Shown in pieces: positions 17,156 to 26,591 of a DNA stretch of 51,066 nucleotides. The notes under the pieces were generated by a model. That model worked only from the letters and a program-made list of their open reading frames with translations, was not told the DNA's origin and did no database searches. The stretch lies in assembly GCA_021820965.1 (NCBI GenBank), contig JAKACZ010000036.1:1-51066 (forward strand), given 5' to 3'. Source of the stretch: Bacillota bacterium (GTDB lineage Bacteria > Bacillota > Sulfobacillia > Sulfobacillales > Sulfobacillaceae). The position numbers were made by a program, and so were the translations under genes. The first letter of the stretch is position 1. The number at the start of each line of letters is the position of its first letter.

Positions 17156-18568
17156 CTAGTGCAGCCAGTAAAAGGCCGCGGAGTGATTCACAATATGCAC
17201 AATGGGGCCGGGATAGACACCCAGCCCGATGGTGCCGATCGCCGTCACCACCAGCACAATGGCACTCGCCAACGGCCACCTAATCCGCTCAGGCACCCCC
17301 TCGGCAACAGGCTGGGAAAACGCCCTTTGCAGCGGACGCAAATACGCAGCCAGTCCCACCATGGCACCAACCACCAGCCCAATCGCCAGGCCAGGCTGGT
17401 GAGCAAAGATGGTGGCCTGCAGCAAATAGAATTTCCCCACAAAGCCGCCGGTCAGCGGAATGCCGGCGAGAGACAGCATGGCCACCGTCCAAAACGCTGC
17501 CAGCCACGGAGAACGCCGTGCGAGACCCATCAAGTCATTGACCGACAGCGATTCCCTGTCCTTGGCCACCACGGTGATGACGGCAAAAGCCGCCATAATG
17601 GCCAGACCATACTGCAACAAATAGAACAGGATGGCGCGGGCGCCGGCCAGATCATGCGCGGCCACCCCCACCAGCAAATATCCGGCATTGGCTATGCCGG
17701 AATAGGCCAAGAGCCGCTTGAGGTCCTTTTGCGCCAACGCCACCAGGTTGCCCACAATCATGGTCAAGACCGCTAAATAACCAATGGCCGGTCCCCACCA
17801 CCCGGTCGCCAGGGAAAACCCGAAGAACAAGAAGCGCATCAAGATGGCCGCGGCGCCGACTTTGGTGCCGAAGGCCATATAGGTGGTCACCGGCAGTGGC
17901 GATCCCTCGTAAACATCCGGGATCCACATATGAAACGGCACGATGCCCAGTTTGAACGCCAGCCCTGCCACCGTCAGTCCCAGACCCGCCGCGGTCAGCG
18001 GCAAAATCATGTGTGGGGGCGCCAGCTGGGTAAAGACCATAGTTCCCGACGCCCCATACAAGAGCGCCAGTCCAAAGAGCAGTACGCCTGATGAAAAGGC
18101 ACCCAACAACAGGTACTTCAAGCCCGCCTCGCCACTGACGCCGGGGCCGTGGCTGGCCGCCAGAATATAGAGCGGCAGCGACAACATTTCAATCCCGACA
18201 AACAACACAATGAAATTATTGGCCATGCCCAATACCATCATCCCTAAAAGCGCCAGCAGAACCAGCACGGGAAAGTCGGGCCCGTACCGCCGATCGTTCC
18301 ATCCGATCAGCAGCGCGCCCCCAGCCGCCAGCAAGACCAGGCCATTGATGACCAAGCTGAAGGCGTCCACGCTCACGCTACGATGAAACAATGAGGCCGG
18401 TAAGAGGCGCGACGACCATAGCGCATAAGTGAAAATACTCGATAACACCAGCCCCGCCAACGCCGCCCAATATCCCGCAATGGTCCAGCGTTTCGCGAAC
18501 ATCACCGCCAGCATCGTCGCCAAGATCCCCAGCACAATCGCATACTCCGGCCACAAGGCAAAACTCAT
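17156..18568 (-). CDS. nuoN: Complex I subunit N
   Basis: A proton-pumping antiporter-like subunit of NADH-quinone oxidoreductase. The 470-residue protein has about 14 membrane helices with the conserved GIVPFHMWIPDVYEGSP, where the helix holds the invariant Lys/His of the half channel, and a second conserved block (AQKDLKRLLAYSGIANAGY) with the central Lys. The ATG at 18568 shares one base with the nuoM stop. An upstream in-frame start exists but adds residues that belong to nuoM in another frame. It is the last nuo gene before the polyprenyl synthase. Confidence 0.97.
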   Translation of the reverse strand: MSFALWPEYAIVLGILATMLAVMFAKRWTIAGYWAALAGLVLSSIFTYALWSSRLLPASLFHRSVSVDAFSLVINGLVLLAAGGALLIGWNDRRYGPDFPVLVLLALLGMMVLGMANNFIVLFVGIEMLSLPLYILAASHGPGVSGEAGLKYLLLGAFSSGVLLFGLALLYGASGTMVFTQLAPPHMILPLTAAGLGLTVAGLAFKLGIVPFHMWIPDVYEGSPLPVTTYMAFGTKVGAAAILMRFLFFGFSLATGWWGPAIGYLAVLTMIVGNLVALAQKDLKRLLAYSGIANAGYLLVGVAAHDLAGARAILFYLLQYGLAIMAAFAVITVVAKDRESLSVNDLMGLARRSPWLAAFWTVAMLSLAGIPLTGGFVGKFYLLQATIFAHQPGLAIGLVVGAMVGLAAYLRPLQRAFSQPVAEGVPERIRWPLASAIVLVVTAIGTIGLGVYPGPIVHIVNHSAAFYWLH

Positions 18569-20007
18569 CAGCGAACGCCTCCTTTCGCCAGGGCAAAGTG
18601 CGTGGCATGATACAGCGATGGCACCGCATGGGTGGTAATGCCCGCCGGCCACACGCCAATTAAAATCACCAGGCCGGCCAGCGGCACCAGCCATGCCACC
18701 TGCCGGCTAAACAGGTCACGGATGGCGCTGGTGCCGGCCGGACCCTGCATGACCGCATGGAATACGCGCAGCATATACCAGGCCGCCACAACCAACACAA
18801 ACACGGCTAGCACCGCGAAGGTCACGTGGCCCGCCACCAAGCCTTGGATAATCATATACTCACCGGCGAAACCGGGCAGCCCGGGGAGCCCCAATGCTCC
18901 CAGCGCGAAGAAAAGAAAGTAGGCGGCGAGCCTGGGCGCCGACTGGTTCAGGCCTCCCATGTCGTCAATGGTTCGCGTCCCGGTGCGGCTTTCCACCAGG
19001 CCCAATACCAAGAACAAGCCGCCCACCATGAGGCCGTGTGCCACCATATAGAAAGTCGTCCCCAAAAGTCCCGCCTGAGTCAGGGAGAAGATGCCAAGCG
19101 CCATCATCGCCATGTGCGACAACGATCCGTACGCCGTCACCATCTTCATATCCTTTTGCCGCAAGGCCGAGAACGCCCCATAGAACAAGCCGATAATGGC
19201 CACCACCAAGAGCAAGGTCTGATATTGGCGGAACTCGGGCATGAAGATTGGAACCATGACTCGGAGAATTCCGTAAATCCCCGCCTTGGACAACACCCCG
19301 GCTATGACGGCGGTCACCGGCGCCGGCGACTCGCCGTAGGTCTCAGGCATCCATCCGTGCAGCGGCCACAACGGCGCCTTGATAAAGAACGCTACCAAAA
19401 ATGCGAAAAAGAGCCAGCTGGCGACCCCTGGTCCCATCGACATACCGCTCAGCCGACTGATTCCAAATGTCAGTCCGCCACCGTTCAAGTGATGAATAAT
19501 CGCCAGCGCCACCACGCCCACCAGCATGAAAAAGCTGCCCACCAGATTCATGATGAGCCACTTCATGGCGGCCCGCTTTCCCTTGTCTCCCGACCATTGG
19601 GTTAAAAGGAAGAACACCGGAATCAAAAGCACTTCCCAGAATACGTAAAACACAAATAAGTCCACCGCGGCAAAAAGACCCATGACCGAGAACTCCAGGA
19701 CCATCATCCAGAAGTAATAGGACCGCCCATACTCCGGATTCGAGGCAAAGATTGCCGCCACAAACATCACCGCCGAAAGGCCCAACAAGAAGAGGCCCAA
19801 CCCATCGCCCACTAAATGGAACCGAATGCCCCACTCCGGAATCCAGTTCCAGTTGATGCCGGCACGGTTCACGAACAAGAGCCCGGCGTAGCCAATCAGC
19901 GCAACAATGCTGGTGATGGCCGCGGTTTTTTTGGCCGCCTTAGGTGGAACCATGAGAGCCGCGATGGCGCCCGCCAACGGCACCGCTAACAGCCATACCA
20001 AAAACAT
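18568..20007 (-). CDS. nuoM: Complex I subunit M
   Basis: The 479-residue antiporter-like subunit of the membrane arm. It carries the Glu of helix 5 in VFYVFWEVLLIPVFFL and the conserved FLVAFFIKAPLWPLHGWMPE block, with the Lys and His used in proton transfer. About 14 hydrophobic helices are present. It follows nuoL and ends on the first base of nuoN, so translation is likely coupled. The length matches the usual 480-510 residues. Confidence 0.97.
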   Translation of the reverse strand: MFLVWLLAVPLAGAIAALMVPPKAAKKTAAITSIVALIGYAGLLFVNRAGINWNWIPEWGIRFHLVGDGLGLFLLGLSAVMFVAAIFASNPEYGRSYYFWMMVLEFSVMGLFAAVDLFVFYVFWEVLLIPVFFLLTQWSGDKGKRAAMKWLIMNLVGSFFMLVGVVALAIIHHLNGGGLTFGISRLSGMSMGPGVASWLFFAFLVAFFIKAPLWPLHGWMPETYGESPAPVTAVIAGVLSKAGIYGILRVMVPIFMPEFRQYQTLLLVVAIIGLFYGAFSALRQKDMKMVTAYGSLSHMAMMALGIFSLTQAGLLGTTFYMVAHGLMVGGLFLVLGLVESRTGTRTIDDMGGLNQSAPRLAAYFLFFALGALGLPGLPGFAGEYMIIQGLVAGHVTFAVLAVFVLVVAAWYMLRVFHAVMQGPAGTSAIRDLFSRQVAWLVPLAGLVILIGVWPAGITTHAVPSLYHATHFALAKGGVR

Positions 20008-20038
20008 GTATTCAATCCCCCTTAGCTTACAAAATGAA

Positions 20039-21907
20039 TCAGATCCGGATCAGGTAGTACGCTGCCAAGGCGGCCACGCCCACCATGATAGACAGCGCGT
20101 AGCGCCGTACGTAGCCGGTTTCAATCGGCGCCAAGTCCGAAGCCCAGGCCTGCACCCCGGCCGCGAGCCCGCTGACGCCAGCTAAAATGCCGCGCTCCAG
20201 ATCCAAAACCCGCGTGCCCAACCACTTTAGCGGGTCAACCACAACCAGTGTCCAAATTTCATCCATGTACCATTTCTTCCACATCAAGAGCCCCGGTACG
20301 CTCGCGATGCCCGCTCTCGGTGCGGTCTGGCGCACCACGTAAAGCCAATAGGCGACAACGAAAGCCACCACCGCCAGGCCCACGGTCATCACGGTTCCAA
20401 AAAGCGGCCCGGCACTTAGTGCCGCATGGGGCGCGCCGGCAAACTGGCGGAAGGTTGGGCTAAGCCAGCGATTGAGCCACCCGCCGAAGAATCCGCCGAT
20501 CGTGGACAAAAGCCCGAGTGCCACCACCGGAATGGTCATCGCCAAAGGAGCTTCATGCGCATGCTCATACAGCTCTTCATCCCGCGGCTTGCCGAAAAAC
20601 GTCAGGAAGAACAGCCGGAACATGTAAAAGCTGGTCATGCCGGCGGTAAACACGCCGACGCCCCAAAGAATGTAATGCCCGGTATTGTAGGACTGAGCCA
20701 GCACCGCTTCCTTGGAGAAATACCCAGAGAACGGTGGAATTCCGGAAATCGCCAGTGTAGCAGCCAAAAAGGCCGCCATTGTCCACGGCATTTTCCGCCA
20801 CAGCCCGCCCATTTTGCTGAGATCCTGCTCGGCATTCAACGCATGAATGACGCTCCCGGCGGCCAAAAACAGGGTGGCTTTGAAAAAGGCATGGGTCATA
20901 AAATGAAAGACTCCGGCGGTATAGGCGCCAACGCCGACACCCAGCAGCATGTACCCCAACTGGCTGATGGTGGAGTAGGCCAGCACCTTCTTGATGTCTT
21001 GCTGATAGAAAGCAATACTGGCGGCAAAGATACAAGTAAAGGCGGCAATAGCCGCGACAATCTCGTGCGTGACCGGTGCCAGTCGCAAGAGCGGATACAA
21101 ACGGGCCATTAAATACACGCCGGCCGTAACCATCGTGGCTGCGTGAATCAAAGCCGACACCGGGGTTGGACCTTCCATCGCGTCGGCCAGCCACATGTGC
21201 AGCGGGAATTGCGCCGACTTAGCCATGGCGCCGAGATAGAGCAAAAAGGCCGTCCATTCAAAAAACGCCGAGCCTGGCGCCGTATGATTGAAGATGGTGA
21301 ACAAATTCTGGTAGCCAACTGTATGGTAGTGGATGTACAAAAGCGCCAACGCCAGCAAAATGCCCACGTCGCCCAAGGTGTTCATGACGAAGGCCTTCTT
21401 GGCCGCCGCCACGGCACTGGGTCGCTGGTACCAGAACCCGATCAGGAAGTAGGAGGCCAACCCCACCAGCGCCCAGCCGATCAAGAGGACTATGAGGTTC
21501 CCAGCCAGCACCAACAGCAACATGGAAAAGATGAAGAAGTTGAGATACGCGAAAAAACGGGGTTCACCCGGATCATCATGCATGTATCCAATGGAATAAA
21601 TGTGAATCAGTGCGCCCACACCGGTGATAATCAAAAGCCACACCGCCGATAATGGGTCAAGGTACAACTGAAAATGAATGGCGGGACCAAACCCCGTCAC
21701 CCAATTCCACACCGCGCCGCTAATCACCCGATGCGACGATGCCAGATGCGAAAGCCGCACATCGGCGGCCACGCTAAGCCCAAAGCTGACCACCACCAAA
21801 AAGCTGGCCCATATGCCGGGCAACCGCTTCGGCATCAGTCCCTTGAACGCGGTGACGGTTGCCGTCCCGATTAGCGGCAGCACCAATATCTCGACTAAAC
21901 CCTGCAT
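20039..21907 (-). CDS. nuoL: Complex I subunit L
   Basis: The most distal antiporter-like subunit, 622 residues. Conserved blocks are visible: IGWALVGLASYFLIGFW with the helix-5 Glu/Asp region, AKSAQFPLHMWLADAMEGPTPVSALIHAATMVTAGVYL, and QQDIKKVLAYSTISQLGYMLLGVG. A long C-terminal portion (about 480-622) with further hydrophobic segments matches the lateral helix that braces the membrane arm. The gap to nuoM is 31 bases. It is intact and of normal length. Confidence 0.97.
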   Translation of the reverse strand: MQGLVEILVLPLIGTATVTAFKGLMPKRLPGIWASFLVVVSFGLSVAADVRLSHLASSHRVISGAVWNWVTGFGPAIHFQLYLDPLSAVWLLIITGVGALIHIYSIGYMHDDPGEPRFFAYLNFFIFSMLLLVLAGNLIVLLIGWALVGLASYFLIGFWYQRPSAVAAAKKAFVMNTLGDVGILLALALLYIHYHTVGYQNLFTIFNHTAPGSAFFEWTAFLLYLGAMAKSAQFPLHMWLADAMEGPTPVSALIHAATMVTAGVYLMARLYPLLRLAPVTHEIVAAIAAFTCIFAASIAFYQQDIKKVLAYSTISQLGYMLLGVGVGAYTAGVFHFMTHAFFKATLFLAAGSVIHALNAEQDLSKMGGLWRKMPWTMAAFLAATLAISGIPPFSGYFSKEAVLAQSYNTGHYILWGVGVFTAGMTSFYMFRLFFLTFFGKPRDEELYEHAHEAPLAMTIPVVALGLLSTIGGFFGGWLNRWLSPTFRQFAGAPHAALSAGPLFGTVMTVGLAVVAFVVAYWLYVVRQTAPRAGIASVPGLLMWKKWYMDEIWTLVVVDPLKWLGTRVLDLERGILAGVSGLAAGVQAWASDLAPIETGYVRRYALSIMVGVAALAAYYLIRI

Positions 21908-21939
21908 TCTGCAAACGCCCCTTCAACGCGTAGTGACTC

Positions 21940-22242
21940 TTAGCCCTTCAGCTCTGACACCTCATCGACGTCCAAGCGGTGACGATGGTGAAAAACAGAC
22001 ACGATAATGGCCAGTCCAATGCCCACCTCGGCAGCCGCAGTACCAATGATGATGAAGGCCATCACCTGGCCATTCATGGCGTGAAAGGAGCGCGCATAGG
22101 CGACAAAAACCAACGCCGCCGCGTTCCACATCATCTCGGCCGCCATAAACATAATTAACGGATTTTTGCGCACCAACACCCCTACCGCACCCACCGCAAA
22201 CAGCGCACCGGCTAGGCCGACCACCCAATTCAGCGGGACCAT
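21940..22242 (-). CDS. nuoK: Complex I subunit K
   Basis: A small 100-residue three-helix subunit of the membrane arm. It shows the two conserved buried glutamates, one in MFMAAEMMWNAA and one in GTAAAEVGIGLAI, that form the proton pathway. It overlaps the end of nuoJ by 13 bases. The 32-base gap to nuoL holds only a ribosome-binding site. Confidence 0.96.
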   Translation of the reverse strand: MVPLNWVVGLAGALFAVGAVGVLVRKNPLIMFMAAEMMWNAAALVFVAYARSFHAMNGQVMAFIIIGTAAAEVGIGLAIIVSVFHHRHRLDVDEVSELKG

Positions 22243-22775
22243 GACGTTTCACCCTCCTTGGGCCGGACATTGGCCTCCGATTTCTGCCGGGGCCGATTTA
22301 ACACCAGCACCCCGACCGCCGCGGTCAGAAGCATCAAGGCCACCGCCGCCAGATAGACGAAATCAGGCCCCCACAATGTTGAGCCCATCCCGAAAAGGTT
22401 GCCGAAATTCCGGGGGAGCCCCAGCGCGAGCGAATGGCTGGGATACAAGATCGCCAGCACGGCCAGGCCGCCTCCGACCAGGACAGCCAAAATGCCTGCG
22501 GTGAGCCGCTGCCCCGCCAGGCTCTCGCTAGGTTCGCGCTCCTCTTTGCCTGCCGTGAGCAAGGTGACCACAAACAGGAACAGCACCATAATGGCTCCGG
22601 CATAGACAATCACCTGAGCCACAGCCAGAAACTCCGCCGACAACAAAATGTAAAAGATGGCCAGCGAGAGGAGGTTAACGATAAGATAAAGCGCGCTGTG
22701 CACCGGCTGTTTGGCCAACACCACGCCAAATCCGCCAATGAGCGCGAAAAGCGCCACAATCACAAATGCAATCAT
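22230..22775 (-). CDS. nuoJ: Complex I subunit J
   Basis: The 181-residue membrane subunit with five hydrophobic helices. The conserved EFLAVAQVIVYAGAIMVLFLFVVTLL block in the middle is the hinge helix region, TMH3, known for its pi-bulge in complex I structures. The charged loop after it (AGKEEREPSESL) and the last helix near 145-163 fit the family. It is 15 bases from nuoI. Confidence 0.95.
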   Translation of the reverse strand: MIAFVIVALFALIGGFGVVLAKQPVHSALYLIVNLLSLAIFYILLSAEFLAVAQVIVYAGAIMVLFLFVVTLLTAGKEEREPSESLAGQRLTAGILAVLVGGGLAVLAILYPSHSLALGLPRNFGNLFGMGSTLWGPDFVYLAAVALMLLTAAVGVLVLNRPRQKSEANVRPKEGETSWSR

Positions 22776-22790
22776 GACTAAAAGATCACC

Positions 22791-23228
22791 TCACTTCCGA
22801 ATGGCTGGCCTTAACAGTTCTTCCTTGTCGGCAATCATCGTCTCCCGATCGTACGCCGCCAGTTCATTAAACGGTGTGAGCCGCACCGCGTTGGTCGGGC
22901 AGGCCTCTTCGCACATGCCGCAGAAAATGCAGCGAATCAAATCCACTTCGTAGTCTACGGAATAGCGGTTGGTCCAGGAGACGGGCTTGTCAGCCGGAGC
23001 CTCAGCCGCCACCACGCGGATGGCATGAGCGGGACATACTGCCTCACAAAGGCCGCATCCCACGCACAGCTCGTGTCCTTCTTCGTCCCTGGCCAGCATG
23101 TGCTTGCCGCGAAAGCGCGGAGAGTATTCGCGGCGCTTTTCCGGATACGGATAGGTGTCACGCGGCTCCGTCAAGGCCTCGAATGTTGTGCCCAGCCCCT
23201 TGGCTATCGCCTTAATCCCTTCTAGCAT
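22791..23228 (-). CDS. nuoI: Complex I subunit I
   Basis: The 145-residue ferredoxin-like subunit holding clusters N6a and N6b on the peripheral arm. Two CxxCxxCxxxC(P) motifs are present: C55, C58, C61, C65 and C100, C103, C106, C110. Both are complete, so two [4Fe-4S] clusters should form. The start follows AAGGAGGG. A 70-base gap separates it from nuoH with no gene in it. Confidence 0.96.
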   Translation of the reverse strand: MLEGIKAIAKGLGTTFEALTEPRDTYPYPEKRREYSPRFRGKHMLARDEEGHELCVGCGLCEAVCPAHAIRVVAAEAPADKPVSWTNRYSVDYEVDLIRCIFCGMCEEACPTNAVRLTPFNELAAYDRETMIADKEELLRPAIRK

Positions 23229-23298
23229 CCAAATCCCTCCTTACTCCTTACACCTTACACATCACGCACCTGACAAATCTTGCACCCCGCCGCCCATT

Positions 23299-24288
23299 TT
23301 ATAGGGCGCCCGAAATAAATGCGGCCGTTCCCAGGAAGTACACCAAAGCAGCGGGCACAAGCACCTTCCAACCGAAATTCATCAGCTGGTCGTAGCGGAA
23401 CCGCGGCAAGGTCGCGCGAATCCAAATGAAGATAAAGAGGAAAATAGCGACCTTGATGAAAAACCAGATGATGGGGGGAAGCCACGGTCCCAGCCAGCCC
23501 CCGAAAAAGAGGGTGACCGCCAAACCGCTCACCGTGATCATGTTGACATACTCGGCGATGTAGTAGCTGGCAAAACGCATGCCCGAGTACTCGGTGTGAT
23601 ACCCCGCCACCAGCTCCGATTCAGCCTCCGGCAGGTCAAAGGGCGTCCGATTGGTCTCGGCGACCCCGGTCACAAAGTAGATCAGAAACGCCCCGATCTG
23701 CGGAAGCCAGAGCCAGCCATGATACTGCTGATACTTCACAATCTCAAACAGGTTAGCGGTCCCGGTCGTCATGATCACGCCCATCACCGAAAGGCCCATG
23801 GCCAACTCGTAGGAAATAATTTGGGCCGAGGCGCGGATCCCGCCTAAGAGCGAATACTTGTTTTGCGACGCCCAGCCGCCCAGCACCAACCCGTACACGC
23901 CCAACGAGCTAAAAGCAAATGCTATCAATAGCCCGATAGAGGGATTGGCGATGTCCAGATAGACGGTCAATCCAAAGACGTGAATCGGGGCACCGAACGG
24001 AATCACCGCGTCCACAGAGAGGGCGGCAAACAAGGCCGCCACCGGCGCCAGCCGATATACGAACGGGTCGGCCCGGGCCGGCATTAAATCTTCTTTCAAC
24101 ATCATCTTGAGTCCGTCCGCAATCGGCTGCAAGAGCCCGCCCGGCCCCACCCGGTTGGGACCCAGCCGCAACTGGAAAAATCCCAACAGCCGGCGTTCCA
24201 GCAGCATGGTGTAGGCAAAACCGCCCATCAGGATGGCGATCAAGAGCACGATCTTAATCACCAACAGCACTACTTGAAGGAGAATCAT
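23299..24288 (-). CDS. nuoH: Complex I subunit H
   Basis: The 329-residue membrane subunit that forms the quinone chamber together with B and D. It has eight or nine helices and the conserved loop AETNRTPFDLPEAESELVAG, with its run of acidic residues, and RFRYDQLMNFGWK near the C-terminus. The start overlaps the nuoG stop by four bases. No truncation is seen. Confidence 0.97.
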   Translation of the reverse strand: MILLQVVLLVIKIVLLIAILMGGFAYTMLLERRLLGFFQLRLGPNRVGPGGLLQPIADGLKMMLKEDLMPARADPFVYRLAPVAALFAALSVDAVIPFGAPIHVFGLTVYLDIANPSIGLLIAFAFSSLGVYGLVLGGWASQNKYSLLGGIRASAQIISYELAMGLSVMGVIMTTGTANLFEIVKYQQYHGWLWLPQIGAFLIYFVTGVAETNRTPFDLPEAESELVAGYHTEYSGMRFASYYIAEYVNMITVSGLAVTLFFGGWLGPWLPPIIWFFIKVAIFLFIFIWIRATLPRFRYDQLMNFGWKVLVPAALVYFLGTAAFISGAL

Positions 24289-26591
24289 GCGTTTTTTACC
24301 TCCTCAAGCCGGACGACGTCGACCGCGCCCGTACCCACCCGGTTTACCGGGGCTGAGGCCATGCCCAACGGGACGTAAATGCGCCCTTCGGCCATCATGG
24401 CATCCACCTCGACCGCGACATGAATCTCTTCGCCGTTTTTGCCAATGCGCACCCGCCCTCTATCTCCGATGCCAAGCTTTTCCCCGTCCTGGGGACTAAT
24501 GCGACCGGGATACGCTGGCATTCGCGGCTTCAAATTCGCCGAAGGAATCCCGTTTTCAATCACCAAGACGCCCGTCACCAATTCCAATGCCCGCGGTTGA
24601 TCAACTGGCGATAGCGGCGAAATGGCGTTCGGGATGGGCTCGGGCGGCAGCAAGTCGCCACCCTCATCGCCATAGGGATCCCAGCCATCTTCCGTCGTGA
24701 ACGGTTTTTGCAACGCGTGTGCCCAGCTGGTCAAATATGTCTTGGTGGGCCGACATTGACCCGGGGGCTGCACCGACGAGGTAGCTGTCTGAAGCCGTGC
24801 CTCCATGTTCACGTAGGTACCGTCCACCTCGCCCGGTCCGGCCTGCGGAAGGATAGCACCAAAGGCCTGGCTTTCCATGGGCAAGAACAATTCCTCCGCC
24901 ACCAGGTGAGGCACCTGGGCGTAGGCCTCGCGCACCAGCCGTTGGCTGGGGAATTCCCGCATGAGGTCGGCACCCCATTGAATCAACACCTGAATCTTCC
25001 CATCGCGGGCATCCTCCAAAATCTGGGTCAGGGCGTCAAGACGCCCGGGAAATCCGGCCCGCTCGTAGCCGCGCCAATTGCTGGGGCCCCAGGTCGGCAG
25101 CACCCTTGTCGGCTTGTCAGCGCGAACTTGGGACAACGCCACCAACACCGCTTCGACTTCGGGCTCCAACCCGTCCCACAAAAGCGTCAGATGCTCGCTC
25201 TCAACTAAGGTCTGGCCCAACGCCTTAAGGTCCGCCTCCTCCCCATCGAAGGCGGGCGCAGCCTGGCCCAATTGCTTGACCGCTGCGTGATCAGGGGCGG
25301 CAGATGAAAGCGCTTGGGCCAGCACCCAGGGTTCTTGGCCCACATGACTAAGCAATGTCTTGACCGAAAGGGTCTCGCGGGTTAACGACCGCGGGGCCAC
25401 GCCCATGAGCTTCACTGGACGCCCCGTGCGAATTCGGTCGCGCAGCTTCAAGTGAGTGACCGGCACCGATTCATACGGATCCACTCCGACGAGCACGATG
25501 GCATCGGCGTCGTCCAGATCGGTGAAGGTGCCGTTCAATCCGCGGGGGAGATAGCCGCTCACATCACGGCTCATGGCGACTCGGTCGGTTCCGACCACAT
25601 GACGGGCAAAGCGGTACAGCTGCCGCGCTTCCTCAGTCGTATGCATGCCGCCGATGACAAACGCGATGCTGTCTGGCCCATGTTGCCGAAACGCCTCCTC
25701 TATCCACTCCCCAACTTGCCGCGTGGTGCGGGCCGCCGCTTCCTGGCGGCCCTTTAGATATGAGGTCGTGACCCGGTCAGGATCCACCGCCCAGTCATAG
25801 CCAAACCGGCCACGATCGCACAGCCAGCCCCAGCTCCGGTCGGGTACGGGTCGTCCTTCGATACGGACGATGCGGCCGTCGCGCCCGGTCGCCAGGGTTG
25901 TGCAGCCTACCGGGCAGAGCGTGCAGACAGATTCCTGCCGTTCAATATTCCAGGGCCGGGCCTTGTGATGATAGGGCACAGAGAGCAGCGCTCCGACCGG
26001 ACAGAGGTCAATAATATTGCCGGCAAATTGGCTGGTGGCGGGCGCATGATCGACGGTGGTGACCACGGTCTCCACCCCCCGGCCCTCCAGCAAAAGTTGA
26101 GGTTCCCCCACGTATTCGTTCACGAAGCGCACACAGCGCTGACAGAGCACGCAACGTTCTTGATCGATAAGGATCAGGTCGTTGATAGGTCCATCCTTAA
26201 CCTTTTGAATTTTAGGCTCCTGAAATCGTCCAGCCGGCGGTCCGTATTGGAAGGTGTAATCCTGCAGGAAGCATTCCCCCCCTTTATCGCACACCGGACA
26301 ATCCAACGGATGGTTAATCAACAAAAACTCCAAGATGCCCTTGCGGCCCTTGTCAACCGCCGGCGTGCTGGTGTACACCACCATGCCTTCCGCCACCGCG
26401 GTCGTACAGGCGGTGGCCAGCTTCGGCATTTTTTCCACTTGCACCAGACACATGCGGCAGGCCCCTAGCGGTCCCAGCGCCTGGTGATAGCAATAAACCG
26501 GAATCTCGATGCCGAGCTTGGCCGCGGCATCGGCAATCATGGTCCCCTGCGGGACCTCCACTTCCTGATCGTCAATAGTTAGCCGTATCAT
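24285..26591 (-). CDS. nuoG: Complex I subunit G
   Basis: The large iron-sulfur subunit, 768 residues from the ATG at 26591. An N-terminal [2Fe-2S] ferredoxin domain carries the GACRMC block and C of TACTTAV. The HxxxCxxC(x)5C motif (NHPLDCPVCDKGGEC) binds N5. The CVLCQRCVRFV pattern binds N4. The CTLCPVGC with a later Cys in WGWLCDRGRFGYD suggests a further [4Fe-4S] cluster (N7 type), and the molybdopterin-oxidoreductase-like C-terminal half follows. The start overlaps nuoF by 20 bases; an in-frame start at 26681 would extend into nuoF. Confidence 0.96.
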   Translation of the reverse strand: MIRLTIDDQEVEVPQGTMIADAAAKLGIEIPVYCYHQALGPLGACRMCLVQVEKMPKLATACTTAVAEGMVVYTSTPAVDKGRKGILEFLLINHPLDCPVCDKGGECFLQDYTFQYGPPAGRFQEPKIQKVKDGPINDLILIDQERCVLCQRCVRFVNEYVGEPQLLLEGRGVETVVTTVDHAPATSQFAGNIIDLCPVGALLSVPYHHKARPWNIERQESVCTLCPVGCTTLATGRDGRIVRIEGRPVPDRSWGWLCDRGRFGYDWAVDPDRVTTSYLKGRQEAAARTTRQVGEWIEEAFRQHGPDSIAFVIGGMHTTEEARQLYRFARHVVGTDRVAMSRDVSGYLPRGLNGTFTDLDDADAIVLVGVDPYESVPVTHLKLRDRIRTGRPVKLMGVAPRSLTRETLSVKTLLSHVGQEPWVLAQALSSAAPDHAAVKQLGQAAPAFDGEEADLKALGQTLVESEHLTLLWDGLEPEVEAVLVALSQVRADKPTRVLPTWGPSNWRGYERAGFPGRLDALTQILEDARDGKIQVLIQWGADLMREFPSQRLVREAYAQVPHLVAEELFLPMESQAFGAILPQAGPGEVDGTYVNMEARLQTATSSVQPPGQCRPTKTYLTSWAHALQKPFTTEDGWDPYGDEGGDLLPPEPIPNAISPLSPVDQPRALELVTGVLVIENGIPSANLKPRMPAYPGRISPQDGEKLGIGDRGRVRIGKNGEEIHVAVEVDAMMAEGRIYVPLGMASAPVNRVGTGAVDVVRLEEVKNA